A stretch of DNA of 64,000 nt from the NCBI GenBank assembly GCA_041391665.1, contig JAWKNO010000001.1, positions 434,001-498,000 of the forward strand. Direction: 5' to 3'. Positions 1 to 8,817 of the stretch are shown here, in pieces. Origin of the DNA: Bacteroidia bacterium (lineage in GTDB: Bacteria > Bacteroidota > Bacteroidia > J057). A program made the translations under genes and the position numbers. How positions within the stretch are numbered: the stretch's first letter is position 1; every line of letters begins with the position of its first letter. Below the pieces are notes generated by a model, which worked only from the letters and a program-made list of their open reading frames with translations, did not search any database and had not been told where the DNA came from.

Positions 1-790
1 GGAAAATATCCTGCGGAAAAATCTGGTGCATTTCAATTTTCAGCCTCAGAGAAACTTTCCCGGTGTAAAATTTTCCGATCGGGTAAAAATGATCTATATC
101 CGCGGCTCACAGGGCGACGGACAGCGACTCCTGCTAAAAATCATGCAAAAGCTGGTGGGGCTTTACGACGAAATAAAACCTGCCACGCATATCGAATTTG
201 CCCATAGGGAACATGCCCTTGATCCGGTTCCCTCCACGCAGAATATCTGGCAACTGACAAGTAACGCGCTCGGTTTTGGGCCTGCAGACCAGGCCGCCTC
301 TGTATGCAGCAACCTGTACGAATCACTGCTTACCCAACATGTCATTCTCCGGTGGGAAAATTTTCACGAATGCCTTCCCCGCGAACGAAATGCAATCATT
401 CAGACTTTCTGGGACGGACTTTGCCAGCATCTCAGGCTTCCCGGCAATGACCGCAGACTGATCGTTTTTCTTGTAGAAAATGCCGGCAGCCGCGACGAAA
501 TTAATCCCGACCCGGTAAAAGGAATCACCCTGCAACCCAAAGCCGAAACCAGTAATGAACCGCTGATTCTTCTTCCTCCGATTGGTTTGCTGAAAAAAAC
601 ACAGTTGGAAGAGTGGGTGAGCTTTTTGCGACTGGAAGATACCTTTCCCCAAACCAACCTGCTCGCTATCGATCAGCCATCAGACCAGACCGGTAAGTCA
701 TATCTGGACGAATGGAACGAAAAACCCGTCGAAATTGTACTTGAAAAAATATTCAGAACTTTTGCCCAAAGCCCTGTACCCTGGAGTTAA
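1..790 (+). CDS. Inactive-STAND-like (iSTAND) protein, 5' end outside window
   Basis: The frame is open to the window edge: a GTG at 26 is the first possible start inside, but the codons before it (from base 2) continue without a stop, so the N-terminus is probably missing. Counting from that GTG, residues 27-34 (GSQGDGQR) sit where a STAND P-loop GxxGxGKT would be, but the Lys and Thr are Gln and Arg. The Walker B region (residues 106-111, VILRWE) has no Asp before the acidic residue. This fits an NTPase-dead STAND adaptor, which in MoxR-vWA conflict systems usually carries an N-terminal effector-associated or peptidase domain. It ends 12 bases before the MoxR gene, so they are probably one operon. 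Family assignment is from motif and context, not from a search. Confidence 0.6.
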   Translation, partial: ENILRKNLVHFNFQPQRNFPGVKFSDRVKMIYIRGSQGDGQRLLLKIMQKLVGLYDEIKPATHIEFAHREHALDPVPSTQNIWQLTSNALGFGPADQAASVCSNLYESLLTQHVILRWENFHECLPRERNAIIQTFWDGLCQHLRLPGNDRRLIVFLVENAGSRDEINPDPVKGITLQPKAETSNEPLILLPPIGLLKKTQLEEWVSFLRLEDTFPQTNLLAIDQPSDQTGKSYLDEWNEKPVEIVLEKIFRTFAQSPVPWS

Positions 791-802
791 ATATTATCCC
801 TC

Positions 803-2020
803 ATGGAAGAAAAAAATATACAAAACATAGCCTATACAGGTGAAGCGTTGAAGGAACCACAGACTTTTGACTGGGATCAACTCAATGGAAAACCGCCCAA
901 AAGGGAAACCATTGCGCCCTACATTCCCAACAATGAAATTCAGGAAGCTGTGGCGTTGATGCGTATTCTCAAACGCCCGCTTCTGCTAAAAGGAGAGCCC
1001 GGCTGTGGCAAAACCCGTCTGGCAAAAGCCGTCGCTTTTGAACTATACCGGGAATCATATCACAATCATTACTTTGAATGGAATATTAAATCCACTTCCA
1101 AAGCCCGCGACGGACTGTTTACCTATGACTATGTAGGCGAATTGCGCGACGCGCAGATGCGTGATCCGGAAGAATTGAAACAGGCGCCTAAAACCGCTGC
1201 CGAAAAGAAAGAAGCCAAAAAGAACTACCGCGAATTTGGCCCGCTGGGAAAAGCTTTTAAGGTTTCTACAAAAGAACATCCGGCCATTCTCCTGATCGAC
1301 GAAGTGGACAAAGCCGATATCGATTTCCCCAATGACCTGCTGCTCGAACTCGACCAGCTCCGGTTTTCTGTAGATGAAACCGGAGAGGAAATCTCCGCAG
1401 GTTATCCTCCGCTAATCTTCATCACCAGCAATGATGAAAAAGAACTGCCAAAAGCATTTCTGCGGCGCTGCCTTTTCCATTTTGTGGAGTTTCCGGGGGA
1501 AACCATTTTACAGACCATCGTGCGGGCAAATTTCCCGTTTCTTGCCGAAAACCTCCTTCAGGCAGCTGTAAGGCGATTTGACCGGCTGCGCGCTGATATG
1601 CAAAAAGAACTCAACACTGAAAAGAAAGTCTCAACCAGCGAATTGATAGACTGGGTGCGGGTCGTAAATTATTATTTCCTCGAAGATGTACTGGCCAGCC
1701 TCGAGGAGAAGGTGAAAGGGAAAAATATATCCGATCCGGAAAAATTGCCCGGAATGATCGCCGGTTTATTTCACGGAGAAATTGCCGAAAAAGATCGCGC
1801 TGATATCCAGCAGACTGTTGCAACGGCAATCGGTGGTCTGGATGCGGCTGATCCGGAATTTCCCCGAAAACTGGTAGCAGCCTTGTCAGAAGACATTGTA
1901 AAGAAGCTGGTTGAAAAGCTGGATGCGGGGAATATTCTCCACCATCATGCCCTGATTAAAAGTTATACTGACTACCAATTGCATGTAGTTAAAGCTAAAG
2001 CACTCACCGGAGCCCGATGA
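803..2020 (+). CDS. MoxR-family AAA+ ATPase of the conflict island
   Basis: This is a 405-residue cytoplasmic AAA+ ATPase. Walker A is GEPGCGKT at residues 64-71, Walker B is ILLIDEVD at about 162-169, sensor 1 is the Asn of FITSND near 210, and a double Arg (RRCLF, 221-222) is in the arginine-finger position, so ATP hydrolysis should be intact. A charged Ala/Lys/Glu insert (about 123-143) lies between Walker A and B. MoxR ATPases act as chaperones with vWA partners, and a vWA gene starts one base after this stop codon. It is presumably the ATP-driven remodelling component of the five-gene island. Translation is likely coupled to both neighbours. Confidence 0.88.
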   Translation: MEEKNIQNIAYTGEALKEPQTFDWDQLNGKPPKRETIAPYIPNNEIQEAVALMRILKRPLLLKGEPGCGKTRLAKAVAFELYRESYHNHYFEWNIKSTSKARDGLFTYDYVGELRDAQMRDPEELKQAPKTAAEKKEAKKNYREFGPLGKAFKVSTKEHPAILLIDEVDKADIDFPNDLLLELDQLRFSVDETGEEISAGYPPLIFITSNDEKELPKAFLRRCLFHFVEFPGETILQTIVRANFPFLAENLLQAAVRRFDRLRADMQKELNTEKKVSTSELIDWVRVVNYYFLEDVLASLEEKVKGKNISDPEKLPGMIAGLFHGEIAEKDRADIQQTVATAIGGLDAADPEFPRKLVAALSEDIVKKLVEKLDAGNILHHHALIKSYTDYQLHVVKAKALTGAR

Positions 2021-2021
2021 T

Positions 2022-3215
2022 ATGTCTGTAAAGCCGCTATCCTCAACCCGGGAACTCCTGCTCTGGCGCGTGTTTTCCCGCCTTCGCAAAGAGCTGAATC
2101 TGCCTGTCGGGGTGGACGAATATCATTTGCTCCTTTTGGCGCTGGAAAATGGCTTTGGCTGGGAAAACCGCGATAACCTCGCCCGACTGTGTGAAACCAT
2201 CTGGTTGAAGGCGCCTGACAACCGCGGGTATCTGCGAAAAGTCCTTGACGAAGTCATTGGCGCAGAGACCATGGTGATCGATCGGGTTGAAGCAGAAGCG
2301 CAGAAAGCCGCGGAGGAGAAAACTGCAAAAGAGCAAAAACCACCGGAAGAAAAACCTCCCGAAAACCCCAGCAAAGTACCCGCTGAAAAGCCTGAAAGCC
2401 AACCCCAGACACAGCAAACTATTTCGGAAGAACGCGCACAAGTAGAGACCGAAGCGATTGGGCAGGTACTGGATTTAAACCTGGCAGAATCTGCCCCGAC
2501 TTCCCGTTCGGTTCCGGCTACAGGTTTTATTCTCGACGACTCGTATTTGCCCTTTTCACTCCGGGAAATGAAACAAAGCTGGCGGTTTTTGCGCAATCTT
2601 GTCCATGGAGGAAACTCAGATGAAATAGATATTCCCGCAACGGTAAAGAATATTGCCCGGGACGGAATATTTACTGAAGTGGTTTTCCGCCCTTCGGTTA
2701 TAAATAAAAGCCACCTGCTTCTGTTGATAGATCACGGAGGTTCGATGATTGCCTTTGATCTGCTGGCAGATCAACTGGCTCAGGCTGCGCGGGAGGGCGG
2801 GGGCCACCCCCATGCGGAGGTTTACTATTTTCAGAATAATCCGCAGGGATATTTGTATAAAAACCGCAATCAGGTAGAAGGATTTGCCCGTACACGGGTC
2901 TGGCTAAAAAACCGGTCGCCCTACACCTCCGTATTAATTTTCAGTGATGCCGGTGGTGCGAGAGGAAATTATAACCCGATCAGGGTGCAGCAGACAGCAG
3001 TTTTTCTGCGGGAGTTAAAGTCCTATATCGGAAAAATCGCCTGGCTGAATCCCGTCCCTGCCTATCGATGGTCGGGAACAACCGCAGAGGAAATCTCAAA
3101 GCTTGTGCCGATGTACGAATGTATGAGTGCCCGGGAGGCCATGTTGTATGCAGACTCCTGGCGAAATGGGATGGATCGCTCTGTACAAGTACTCAAAGGA
3201 AACCCCCAGTTGTAA
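2022..3215 (+). CDS. vWA domain protein (CoxE-like), partner of MoxR ATPase
   Basis: The 397-residue protein has an N-terminal helical part (1-85), a Lys/Glu/Pro-rich linker (about 88-140) and a C-terminal von Willebrand A domain (about 215-395). The metal site reads DHGGS at 237-241, where the usual MIDAS is DxSxS: the first Ser is Gly. A second acidic loop is FSDAGG (307-312). The stretch WLNPVPAYRW (341-350) resembles the end of CoxE-like vWA domains. Such proteins bridge MoxR ATPases to their clients by metal-dependent contacts. It starts one base after the MoxR stop and is followed 17 bases later by the first caspase-fold gene. Confidence 0.85.
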   Translation: MSVKPLSSTRELLLWRVFSRLRKELNLPVGVDEYHLLLLALENGFGWENRDNLARLCETIWLKAPDNRGYLRKVLDEVIGAETMVIDRVEAEAQKAAEEKTAKEQKPPEEKPPENPSKVPAEKPESQPQTQQTISEERAQVETEAIGQVLDLNLAESAPTSRSVPATGFILDDSYLPFSLREMKQSWRFLRNLVHGGNSDEIDIPATVKNIARDGIFTEVVFRPSVINKSHLLLLIDHGGSMIAFDLLADQLAQAAREGGGHPHAEVYYFQNNPQGYLYKNRNQVEGFARTRVWLKNRSPYTSVLIFSDAGGARGNYNPIRVQQTAVFLRELKSYIGKIAWLNPVPAYRWSGTTAEEISKLVPMYECMSAREAMLYADSWRNGMDRSVQVLKGNPQL

Positions 3216-3232
3216 TTACTAAAGATAAACGT

Positions 3233-5740
3233 ATGCTTCCACCCGGAATATCCGACCAACGAAATCCACCTGTAAGCAAAGACAGTATGGACGAGGTAGA
3301 GTACATTCGGCTGGAGGCCTGGTACAACCGCTATGCCGATGAGCCCGGGGATTATCACCCCGAAGCCCACTGGCTGTTTGCCTGCCATGCGGCATTTCCG
3401 GTGTTGCTCACTCCCGGGCTGTTATATCAACTCTGGCTGAATTTCAGAACCATTCCCAACAAAAACGGAGAGATAAAATATATTCCCTATATGGCAGTAT
3501 CTGACCTCCTCTTGTCCGACCTGGTCAAAGAAGTTAGTGCGGGAATGTATGAAATGTCTCCAGGTATCAGGTTTGCGTTGCTTCAGTATCTCCAGCAGAC
3601 ACCCGTAGCGGGAGGCCCCGGGCGAGTGCAGCAGATTGCAGACTTTATCCAGGTTTGGACGGCGGAATGTCTGACCGGCACGGACGAACGGACACAGGCA
3701 TTTCGCGAGACACAACAGTGGGCGATTGAAGTATACCTTAATCCTGACTTTGCCATCCGGCAGGTGTATGACGATCTGCAAAAGGCATATGAAAAACAGG
3801 ACACGCATGCCCAGCTTCGCCTCAACACGAGGCTCGAAAACCTCGACCGGCAGTACAAACTCCGTCTTCAGGTAAATCCTGAAACGGATTATGCTTCGCG
3901 GCTTGAGCATTTGCTCAACTACAGCCGCGGTACGAAAAATCTGCTGTACGACCGTACAGAGGCAGCGATTACCGCATTCAGCCGTATCCCCGAACCTGAT
4001 TTGCAAAAATCAGGAAAAGGAACCGCGCCAGGCGGGTTGCTTACCATCCCCCGCGAAGTGGGCGGTAAACTCCGCCGCGAAAAACAAGGCCCCGGACATG
4101 ATGGCGAACAGATTTATGCCCTGCTCATCGGGATTGATGAGTATGAAAATGCCGGGATTCCCAGACTGAATGGCTGTGTCAACGATGTGCGCGCAATGGC
4201 AGCGTATCTCCGTAAATATCACAGCGACAAAGACCTTCGTATCCTGACGCTTACCAATCAGGAAGCTACTTATGAAAATGTCGTTCAGAATTTCAGGGAA
4301 CATTTCCGCCTTGCGGGACCGGAGGATGTCGTGTTTATCTATTTTGCCGGGCATGCAGATTTACCTCAGGTATATCTTAAAGGAAAAGAAATTTCTTCCC
4401 CGCAAGAACCCGGGCTGGTTTGCTATAATAGTACCCGTACAGGCGATGGAAAAATGCTGTATAACCACGAATTAGTGAATTTGCTGGATGAAGCAGGAAA
4501 GAATCAGCCGCATATGGCTATTGCGATTGATTCAAATTTTGGCAGCCGGATGACAAAGACCGTTTCCCAGCCGGGCATTTCAAAATATATCCTTCTCTCC
4601 GCCACATATGACGATCGGGAATCAGCCAACGAAACCCAGATCGATGGGAAAACCGGCGGATTATTTACCCGTTCCCTGCTTCAGATTCTGGAATTACACG
4701 AGGGAAATATTTCCTATGGGGATCTTCTGCTGCAGACCCAAACACTGGTAAAAAATCGCACTGAAAATCAGACGCCTGCAGTTATACCAATAAACGGCTT
4801 TGATACCAACCTGGGTTTTCTGGGGAAAATTTTACCTGAAACAAAAAACTTCAATCGCTATCAGGTTTCATGGTCCAGCGAAAATGGGTGGGAATTGGCA
4901 GCTGGAGTGCTGGAAGGATTAAAAAGTGGAGATAGACTGCAAATCATTGAAGGGCCAGAGGTCTCATTCGAAGTGAGAGTTGCAGGACTTCAGACTTCTC
5001 AACTTTCTCTTTACGGCGAACTTCCCGAGGATGAAGCGCGGTTTTATTACGCAGAAAAAAATTCTGTTCGTACCGACGGGTTGAGGATACAGGCGGATAA
5101 AGCAACTCAAGAGATGATCGGCTCTCTCGGTTTGGAAGTGGAAAAATGGGTTTATTTTGTCGGTCCGTATGATGAAGCGGAGTGTTTTGTAGAATTTTCA
5201 GATGGAAAAATAAAAATTCGGGGCCAGGAAAAATCTTCTATGGTCGAAATAGAACCAGACCTAGCCGCCCTGCTTGATGCTTTTCGGCAAATCAGACGCT
5301 GGTACATTTTGAGAGATTTGCAAAATCCGGATGCCGGTATTTTTCCGGAAGATTTTTGGGTCGAATTTTTTACTCAAAAGCTGGGTGAGCAGGAAGAAAT
5401 CCTGACAGGCGATGACGTTTCTCTTACAGTAAAAAGATTCGGAAAAATTTTTCTTAGGGCTATGGCGGGAAACCGTTCGGAAAAAAACCTGTATCTCTCG
5501 CTTTTTCATTTGGGAGAAAACTTTAGTATTACTCCATTGGGAAATCAGATGTTTAAGGCGGGCGAAGAAACCGACTTCTTTTTTGAAACCGGGTCGCAAT
5601 ACGTACTATCTGTTTCTCCCGGCAATAACGATGAAAACCTGACGATTCAGACAATCATCACCGCTGAAAAAATCGATCACTACGCCCTTCAGCAAAACGG
5701 CTTACTGCGCATTCCTTCACAAACCTCATCCACCAGATAA
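3233..5740 (+). CDS. Caspase-fold protein with catalytic Cys missing (pseudocaspase 1, VMAP-like)
   Basis: I start it at ATG 3233 (835 aa), just after the vWA stop; the open frame runs back to 3068 but would overlap 148 bases of the vWA gene. Residues 20-240 form a helical domain (with HWLFACHAAFPVLLTP near 46-61) that I compare with the central component (VMAP) of MoxR-vWA ternary systems. Residues about 293-480 are a caspase/peptidase C14 p20 fold: ALLIGIDEYE, LNGCVNDVRAM, and YFAGHA with the His (374) kept. The catalytic DxCHSG site reads DSNFGS (433-438), so Cys is Asn. A beta-rich region follows, then a C-terminal module with FRQIRRW..LRDL..P near 684-697, shared with two other caspase proteins here. 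It is probably a non-proteolytic scaffold or decoy. Confidence 0.75.
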   Translation: MLPPGISDQRNPPVSKDSMDEVEYIRLEAWYNRYADEPGDYHPEAHWLFACHAAFPVLLTPGLLYQLWLNFRTIPNKNGEIKYIPYMAVSDLLLSDLVKEVSAGMYEMSPGIRFALLQYLQQTPVAGGPGRVQQIADFIQVWTAECLTGTDERTQAFRETQQWAIEVYLNPDFAIRQVYDDLQKAYEKQDTHAQLRLNTRLENLDRQYKLRLQVNPETDYASRLEHLLNYSRGTKNLLYDRTEAAITAFSRIPEPDLQKSGKGTAPGGLLTIPREVGGKLRREKQGPGHDGEQIYALLIGIDEYENAGIPRLNGCVNDVRAMAAYLRKYHSDKDLRILTLTNQEATYENVVQNFREHFRLAGPEDVVFIYFAGHADLPQVYLKGKEISSPQEPGLVCYNSTRTGDGKMLYNHELVNLLDEAGKNQPHMAIAIDSNFGSRMTKTVSQPGISKYILLSATYDDRESANETQIDGKTGGLFTRSLLQILELHEGNISYGDLLLQTQTLVKNRTENQTPAVIPINGFDTNLGFLGKILPETKNFNRYQVSWSSENGWELAAGVLEGLKSGDRLQIIEGPEVSFEVRVAGLQTSQLSLYGELPEDEARFYYAEKNSVRTDGLRIQADKATQEMIGSLGLEVEKWVYFVGPYDEAECFVEFSDGKIKIRGQEKSSMVEIEPDLAALLDAFRQIRRWYILRDLQNPDAGIFPEDFWVEFFTQKLGEQEEILTGDDVSLTVKRFGKIFLRAMAGNRSEKNLYLSLFHLGENFSITPLGNQMFKAGEETDFFFETGSQYVLSVSPGNNDENLTIQTIITAEKIDHYALQQNGLLRIPSQTSSTR

Positions 5741-5749
5741 ACCGGAGTT

Positions 5750-7804
5750 ATGATCTCAAAATCTCCCGAAAATATCAATAAATACTCCGGCTGGATGACC
5801 CGTCGGGTGAGAATACACCTGAAGGTTGAAGAAAACTCCGGGAAATCAGCGGCGCAGTTTTTTGCCCTGATTGTGGGTATCAATCAATACCCGACCCTGC
5901 CGCCGTTGGCAGGTTGTGTGAATGATGCCGTGGGTATGCGCGATTTCCTTCAAAGCCGTGTGGATCAGCAACTTGCCGGACTGAAAATAACTACATTACT
6001 GGACAGGGAAGCCACCCGGGACAATGTGATCAGTAATTTTGAAAACATAGTTTCTGAAACAAGAAAAAACGATACCGTATTATTTTATTTTGCAGGATAT
6101 GGCTCACAGGAACCAGCGCCGGAGGAATTCAGGAGTCTGGAAGACGATCAGCTAAACGAAACCATCGTACTGTATGACAGTCGTATTGGCGGGGGAATGG
6201 ATCTTGCCGATAAGGAGATCGCCACCCTTCTCGATGAAATTGCGGTCAAAGGTGCGCACATTCTGATGATCAGTGATTGTAGTCATAGGGATAATGCGTA
6301 TGCTATTACTGCGGAAAATTGCCGGGTTGCACCGCGTTTTCCCCGAATCCGCCCAATCTCATCCTATATCACCCCCGGTGTATTTAAGCCGGAAAAGACA
6401 CAGAGCAGCTATTCCGTCTCCGGTATTGTTCAGCCCGATCCGCCTCATTTTGCGCTTACCGCTGTTTCAGGGGATGAAGCGGCTCAGGAAGTATTTAGCG
6501 ATGGAAAGGTGATGGGAATAATGACAGCTACCCTGCTGGATATCCTGCGAAGTAGCAGTGGGAACCTGGCATATCAGGATCTGATTACCCGCCTGAGAAC
6601 CCGTACTGCACAACGGACATCTAACCAGGTGCCAGACCTTGTCAGTGTACTGGACATGCATATTCCCTTCCTGAATGGACTAATTCGCAGTGAAGTTTCC
6701 GGTATTCAACTGAACTTTGATAAGCAAAAAAATCAGTGGGTCGTAAACAGAGGAACTTCACACGGATTTAAAGGTCCGGGCATAGATGGCGAAAAAATGA
6801 TATTAGCCGTGTATCCGTCAGGTATTTCCCAATCAAAACAACCACGGTCGCCATTGGCAGAGATTACTTTAGAAACCCTGGAGCCGGACCAAAGTATTGC
6901 AAATGCAGGGAATGCATCTCTGGACCCCAGGGAATCCTACGCTGTACAGGTAGTGAGTATGCCGGTTTCTCCGGTTAAAATTCATTTTTTCGGAGAAAAC
7001 AGAGACGGAATCGAAATGATGAGAAAGGCGTTTTTGAGTTCTTCTCAGGCTATTTACCTGCAGGAGGTGGCGGAGCTGCAGCTTGCAGATTACCAGGTGT
7101 TTGCAGGAAAAAAACAATTTTTGATTCTACGCCAGGCCGACCGAATGGAAAAGCCGCTATTACCCCCAACGGAATCGATTTCCTATGAGACAGCAGTGGA
7201 GGTCATCCGGCAGATCAACCATATAGCGCGGTGGCGGCAGATTCTGGAGATTGTAAATCCGGCCAGCGGCCTTTCCCCTGAAGCAATACGTCTGGAAATC
7301 TATCCCGGTGAATCAGAGGTCGCAGATAGCGCCGGTTTGCTTACCTATCCGGCATGGGAGCAGGGGGTACCTTTCCGTATCAAACTGGTGAACACTACGG
7401 ATAAACGACTCTATTGCACTTTGGTGTATATGTCCTCAAGTTTTGAAATCAATACGGGCTTATTACCCAACAAAGGTCAATGGATTGAACCCGGGGAAGG
7501 AATATGGGGATTGGAAGGTAGCCCGTTGAGAGCGGTTGTAAGTGAAAATCTGACGCAGCAAGGTATCCGCGAAGCGCAGGAAATTTTCAAATTGATATTT
7601 GCGGAGGAGGATTTTAGTGCAGAAGGACTCAATCAGATCAGCATTCAGGAACCCCAACCCATAACCCGGAGCCTGTTAGAGACCAGCACGCGGAACCTGT
7701 TGTTTTCAGGCCGATCCGCTTATTCTGACTGGAATACTTTTGAGATACCATTAACGATCCGGATAGAGGAAGATACCCCCGGAGCGGAATATTCGAGCAG
7801 TTGA
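5750..7804 (+). CDS. Caspase-fold protein with His and Cys both changed (pseudocaspase 2)
   Basis: This 684-residue protein starts 9 bases after the previous stop. The caspase p20 fold is at about 35-205: FFALIVGINQYP, LAGCVNDAVGM, then FYFAGYGSQ (112-120), where Tyr117 replaces the catalytic His, and ISDCSH (175-179), where Ser178 replaces the catalytic Cys, with a Cys one residue earlier. A beta-rich middle follows. The C-terminal part has RQINHIARW..IL near 485-500 and LVNTTDKRLYCTLVYM, a DUF4384-like beta domain also seen in the intact caspase at 54921. It lacks the VMAP-like N-terminal domain of its neighbour. It looks like a tandem paralogue that lost catalysis. It is last in the island; REP-like repeats begin at the base after its stop. 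Confidence 0.78.
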   Translation: MISKSPENINKYSGWMTRRVRIHLKVEENSGKSAAQFFALIVGINQYPTLPPLAGCVNDAVGMRDFLQSRVDQQLAGLKITTLLDREATRDNVISNFENIVSETRKNDTVLFYFAGYGSQEPAPEEFRSLEDDQLNETIVLYDSRIGGGMDLADKEIATLLDEIAVKGAHILMISDCSHRDNAYAITAENCRVAPRFPRIRPISSYITPGVFKPEKTQSSYSVSGIVQPDPPHFALTAVSGDEAAQEVFSDGKVMGIMTATLLDILRSSSGNLAYQDLITRLRTRTAQRTSNQVPDLVSVLDMHIPFLNGLIRSEVSGIQLNFDKQKNQWVVNRGTSHGFKGPGIDGEKMILAVYPSGISQSKQPRSPLAEITLETLEPDQSIANAGNASLDPRESYAVQVVSMPVSPVKIHFFGENRDGIEMMRKAFLSSSQAIYLQEVAELQLADYQVFAGKKQFLILRQADRMEKPLLPPTESISYETAVEVIRQINHIARWRQILEIVNPASGLSPEAIRLEIYPGESEVADSAGLLTYPAWEQGVPFRIKLVNTTDKRLYCTLVYMSSSFEINTGLLPNKGQWIEPGEGIWGLEGSPLRAVVSENLTQQGIREAQEIFKLIFAEEDFSAEGLNQISIQEPQPITRSLLETSTRNLLFSGRSAYSDWNTFEIPLTIRIEEDTPGAEYSSS

Positions 7805-8030
7805 GGCACTCGAACACCCGGTGGCTGAGGTCACTCGAAGGCCCGGGCATAACAGCCTACCGCCGGTGGCTTCGGGAGCCTCAGCCCCCGGATTGTATGG
7901 CCTCAGCCCCCGGATTATTGGAGCCATCGGCACTCGAACACCCGGTGCCTGAGGTCACTCGAAGGCCCGGGCAAGTCAGCCCACCACCGGTGGCTTCGGG
8001 AGCCTCAGCCATCGGATTATTGGAGCCATC
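7805..8030. repeat. REP-like palindromic repeats, two ~124-bp imperfect direct copies
   Basis: GC-rich block unlike its surroundings. Copy 1 begins at 7805 and copy 2 at 7929 (period 124), with long identical stretches such as GAGGTCACTCGAAGGCCCGG. Within each copy the first half (for example 7818-7845) is close to the reverse complement of the second half (7862-7890), so each can fold into a long hairpin with GGCTGAGG/CCTCAGCC arms. A third partial arm (CCTCAGCCCCCGGATT) is at 7900-7914. It lies directly after the conflict-island stop codon, so it may also end transcription. The 7801-8097 reading frame across it is a by-product of the repeats. Bases 8031-8183 hold nothing else I can recognise. 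Confidence 0.85.
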
Positions 8031-8183
8031 GGATTTTGGCGAAATAAGTGTTAAACGTGTGATAATTGTCACTGAAGGGAAAATCCCCGATGACTAAATT
8101 TACAATCTTACTGGTTTGGGGTTCGGTTTTCGATGGGCTCCGGAATCAAACTATACATGGATTTAACAACTTATTTCACAAAA

Positions 8184-8618
8184 ATGAATGCCAAAATAAA
8201 TATCAAAAATCTTCCCCTGGGATACCAGTCTATTATCACCAACGGGCAGCATACGATCGTCGGAGATGAACCCGTTGCAAGCAAAGGCACAGATCTGGGG
8301 CTCGCTCCGACCGAACTGGTGCTTGCAGGGCTTGCTTTGTGCAAAGTTGCCACCGTGCGCTACATTGCCAGAAGAAACAATTGGGATATCCGCGATGTAG
8401 ATGCCGAACTTGAGCAGGAAGTCAAAAGAGGCGAAGGCGGAAAACTCTCAACCACAGTAAAAATAAAACTTAAAATCGAAGGCGATCTCACCGAAGACCA
8501 GAAGGCTGAAATACTGAAGCAGGCAGACAGATGTTATGTACATCGTATGCTCAACGGTGATTGGGATATTCAGCCAGCGACTATAGATGAGTCCATGACA
8601 CAGGAACTCATAGCATAA
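8184..8618 (+). CDS. OsmC family peroxiredoxin-like protein
   Basis: OsmC/Ohr proteins reduce organic hydroperoxides with two cysteines. The conserved core LGLAPTELVLAGLALCK carries the first Cys, and ADRCYVHRM near the C-terminus carries the second, so the redox pair is present. I prefer ATG 8184 (144 aa), which puts the conserved region at the usual distance; ATG 8133 would add 17 poorly conserved residues. It is a single gene between the REP-like repeats and an intrinsic terminator. Cytoplasmic. Confidence 0.85.
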   Translation: MNAKINIKNLPLGYQSIITNGQHTIVGDEPVASKGTDLGLAPTELVLAGLALCKVATVRYIARRNNWDIRDVDAELEQEVKRGEGGKLSTTVKIKLKIEGDLTEDQKAEILKQADRCYVHRMLNGDWDIQPATIDESMTQELIA

Positions 8619-8648
8619 AATAACCAATAGCGAAGTGTTTACCCCTAT

Positions 8649-8686
8649 ACCACCGGAGCCTTAATGGTTTCCGGTGGTGTTTTTTA
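8649..8686 (+). terminator. Intrinsic terminator of the OsmC gene
   Basis: Perfect 9-bp stem ACCACCGGA (8649-8657) with TCCGGTGGT (8670-8678), followed by GTTTTTTAT. Located 30 bases after the OsmC stop. Its 3' arm and T-tract are part of a 39-bp sequence repeated after the HNH gene. Confidence 0.85.
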
Positions 8687-8713
8687 TGGATATTTGCAGA
8701 GAACCCGGGGGAG
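8675..8713. repeat. 39-bp direct repeat, left copy, flanking the HNH cassette
   Basis: Identical over 39 bases to 9668-9706, 993 bases away; weaker similarity continues for about 20 bases more. It begins inside the 3' arm of the OsmC terminator. Between the copies lie only two coupled genes, which suggests a gained cassette. Confidence 0.92.
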
Positions 8714-8804
8714 GAGATTTCGTAAAAGAATATCCGGAACAGAATGATTATAGAGCATGTTTGTCTTGCTGATTTAACAAGCGGGAAGTTTCCGGTAGTT
8801 TTAT

Positions 8805-8812
8805 TATATTTG
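8805..8812 (+). promoter_or_regulatory. Possible -7 box (TATATTTG) for the HNH cassette
   Basis: Exact match to the Bacteroidota TAnnTTTG -7 element, but without a clear TTG at -33. It is only 5 bases before ATG 8818, so transcription would start near that codon and translation might use ATG 8833 instead. Tentative. Confidence 0.35.
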
Positions 8813-8817
8813 AGAAA

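Noticed and set aside
2043..2596. Minus-strand open frames of 132 and 157 codons
   Set aside because: They mirror the Lys/Glu/Pro-rich linker of the vWA gene; composition is Phe/Ser-rich and nonsense-like.
3068..3232. Longer start for pseudocaspase 1
   Set aside because: It would overlap 148 bases of the vWA gene in another frame, and the added residues are the shadow of that gene; ATG 3233 follows the vWA stop.
7805..8030. CRISPR array
   Set aside because: Only two long imperfect copies that fold on themselves, with no spacers of even length and no cas genes.
7801..8097. 98-codon open frame in the repeat block
   Set aside because: It is produced by the GC-rich direct repeats, with no start context or family resemblance.
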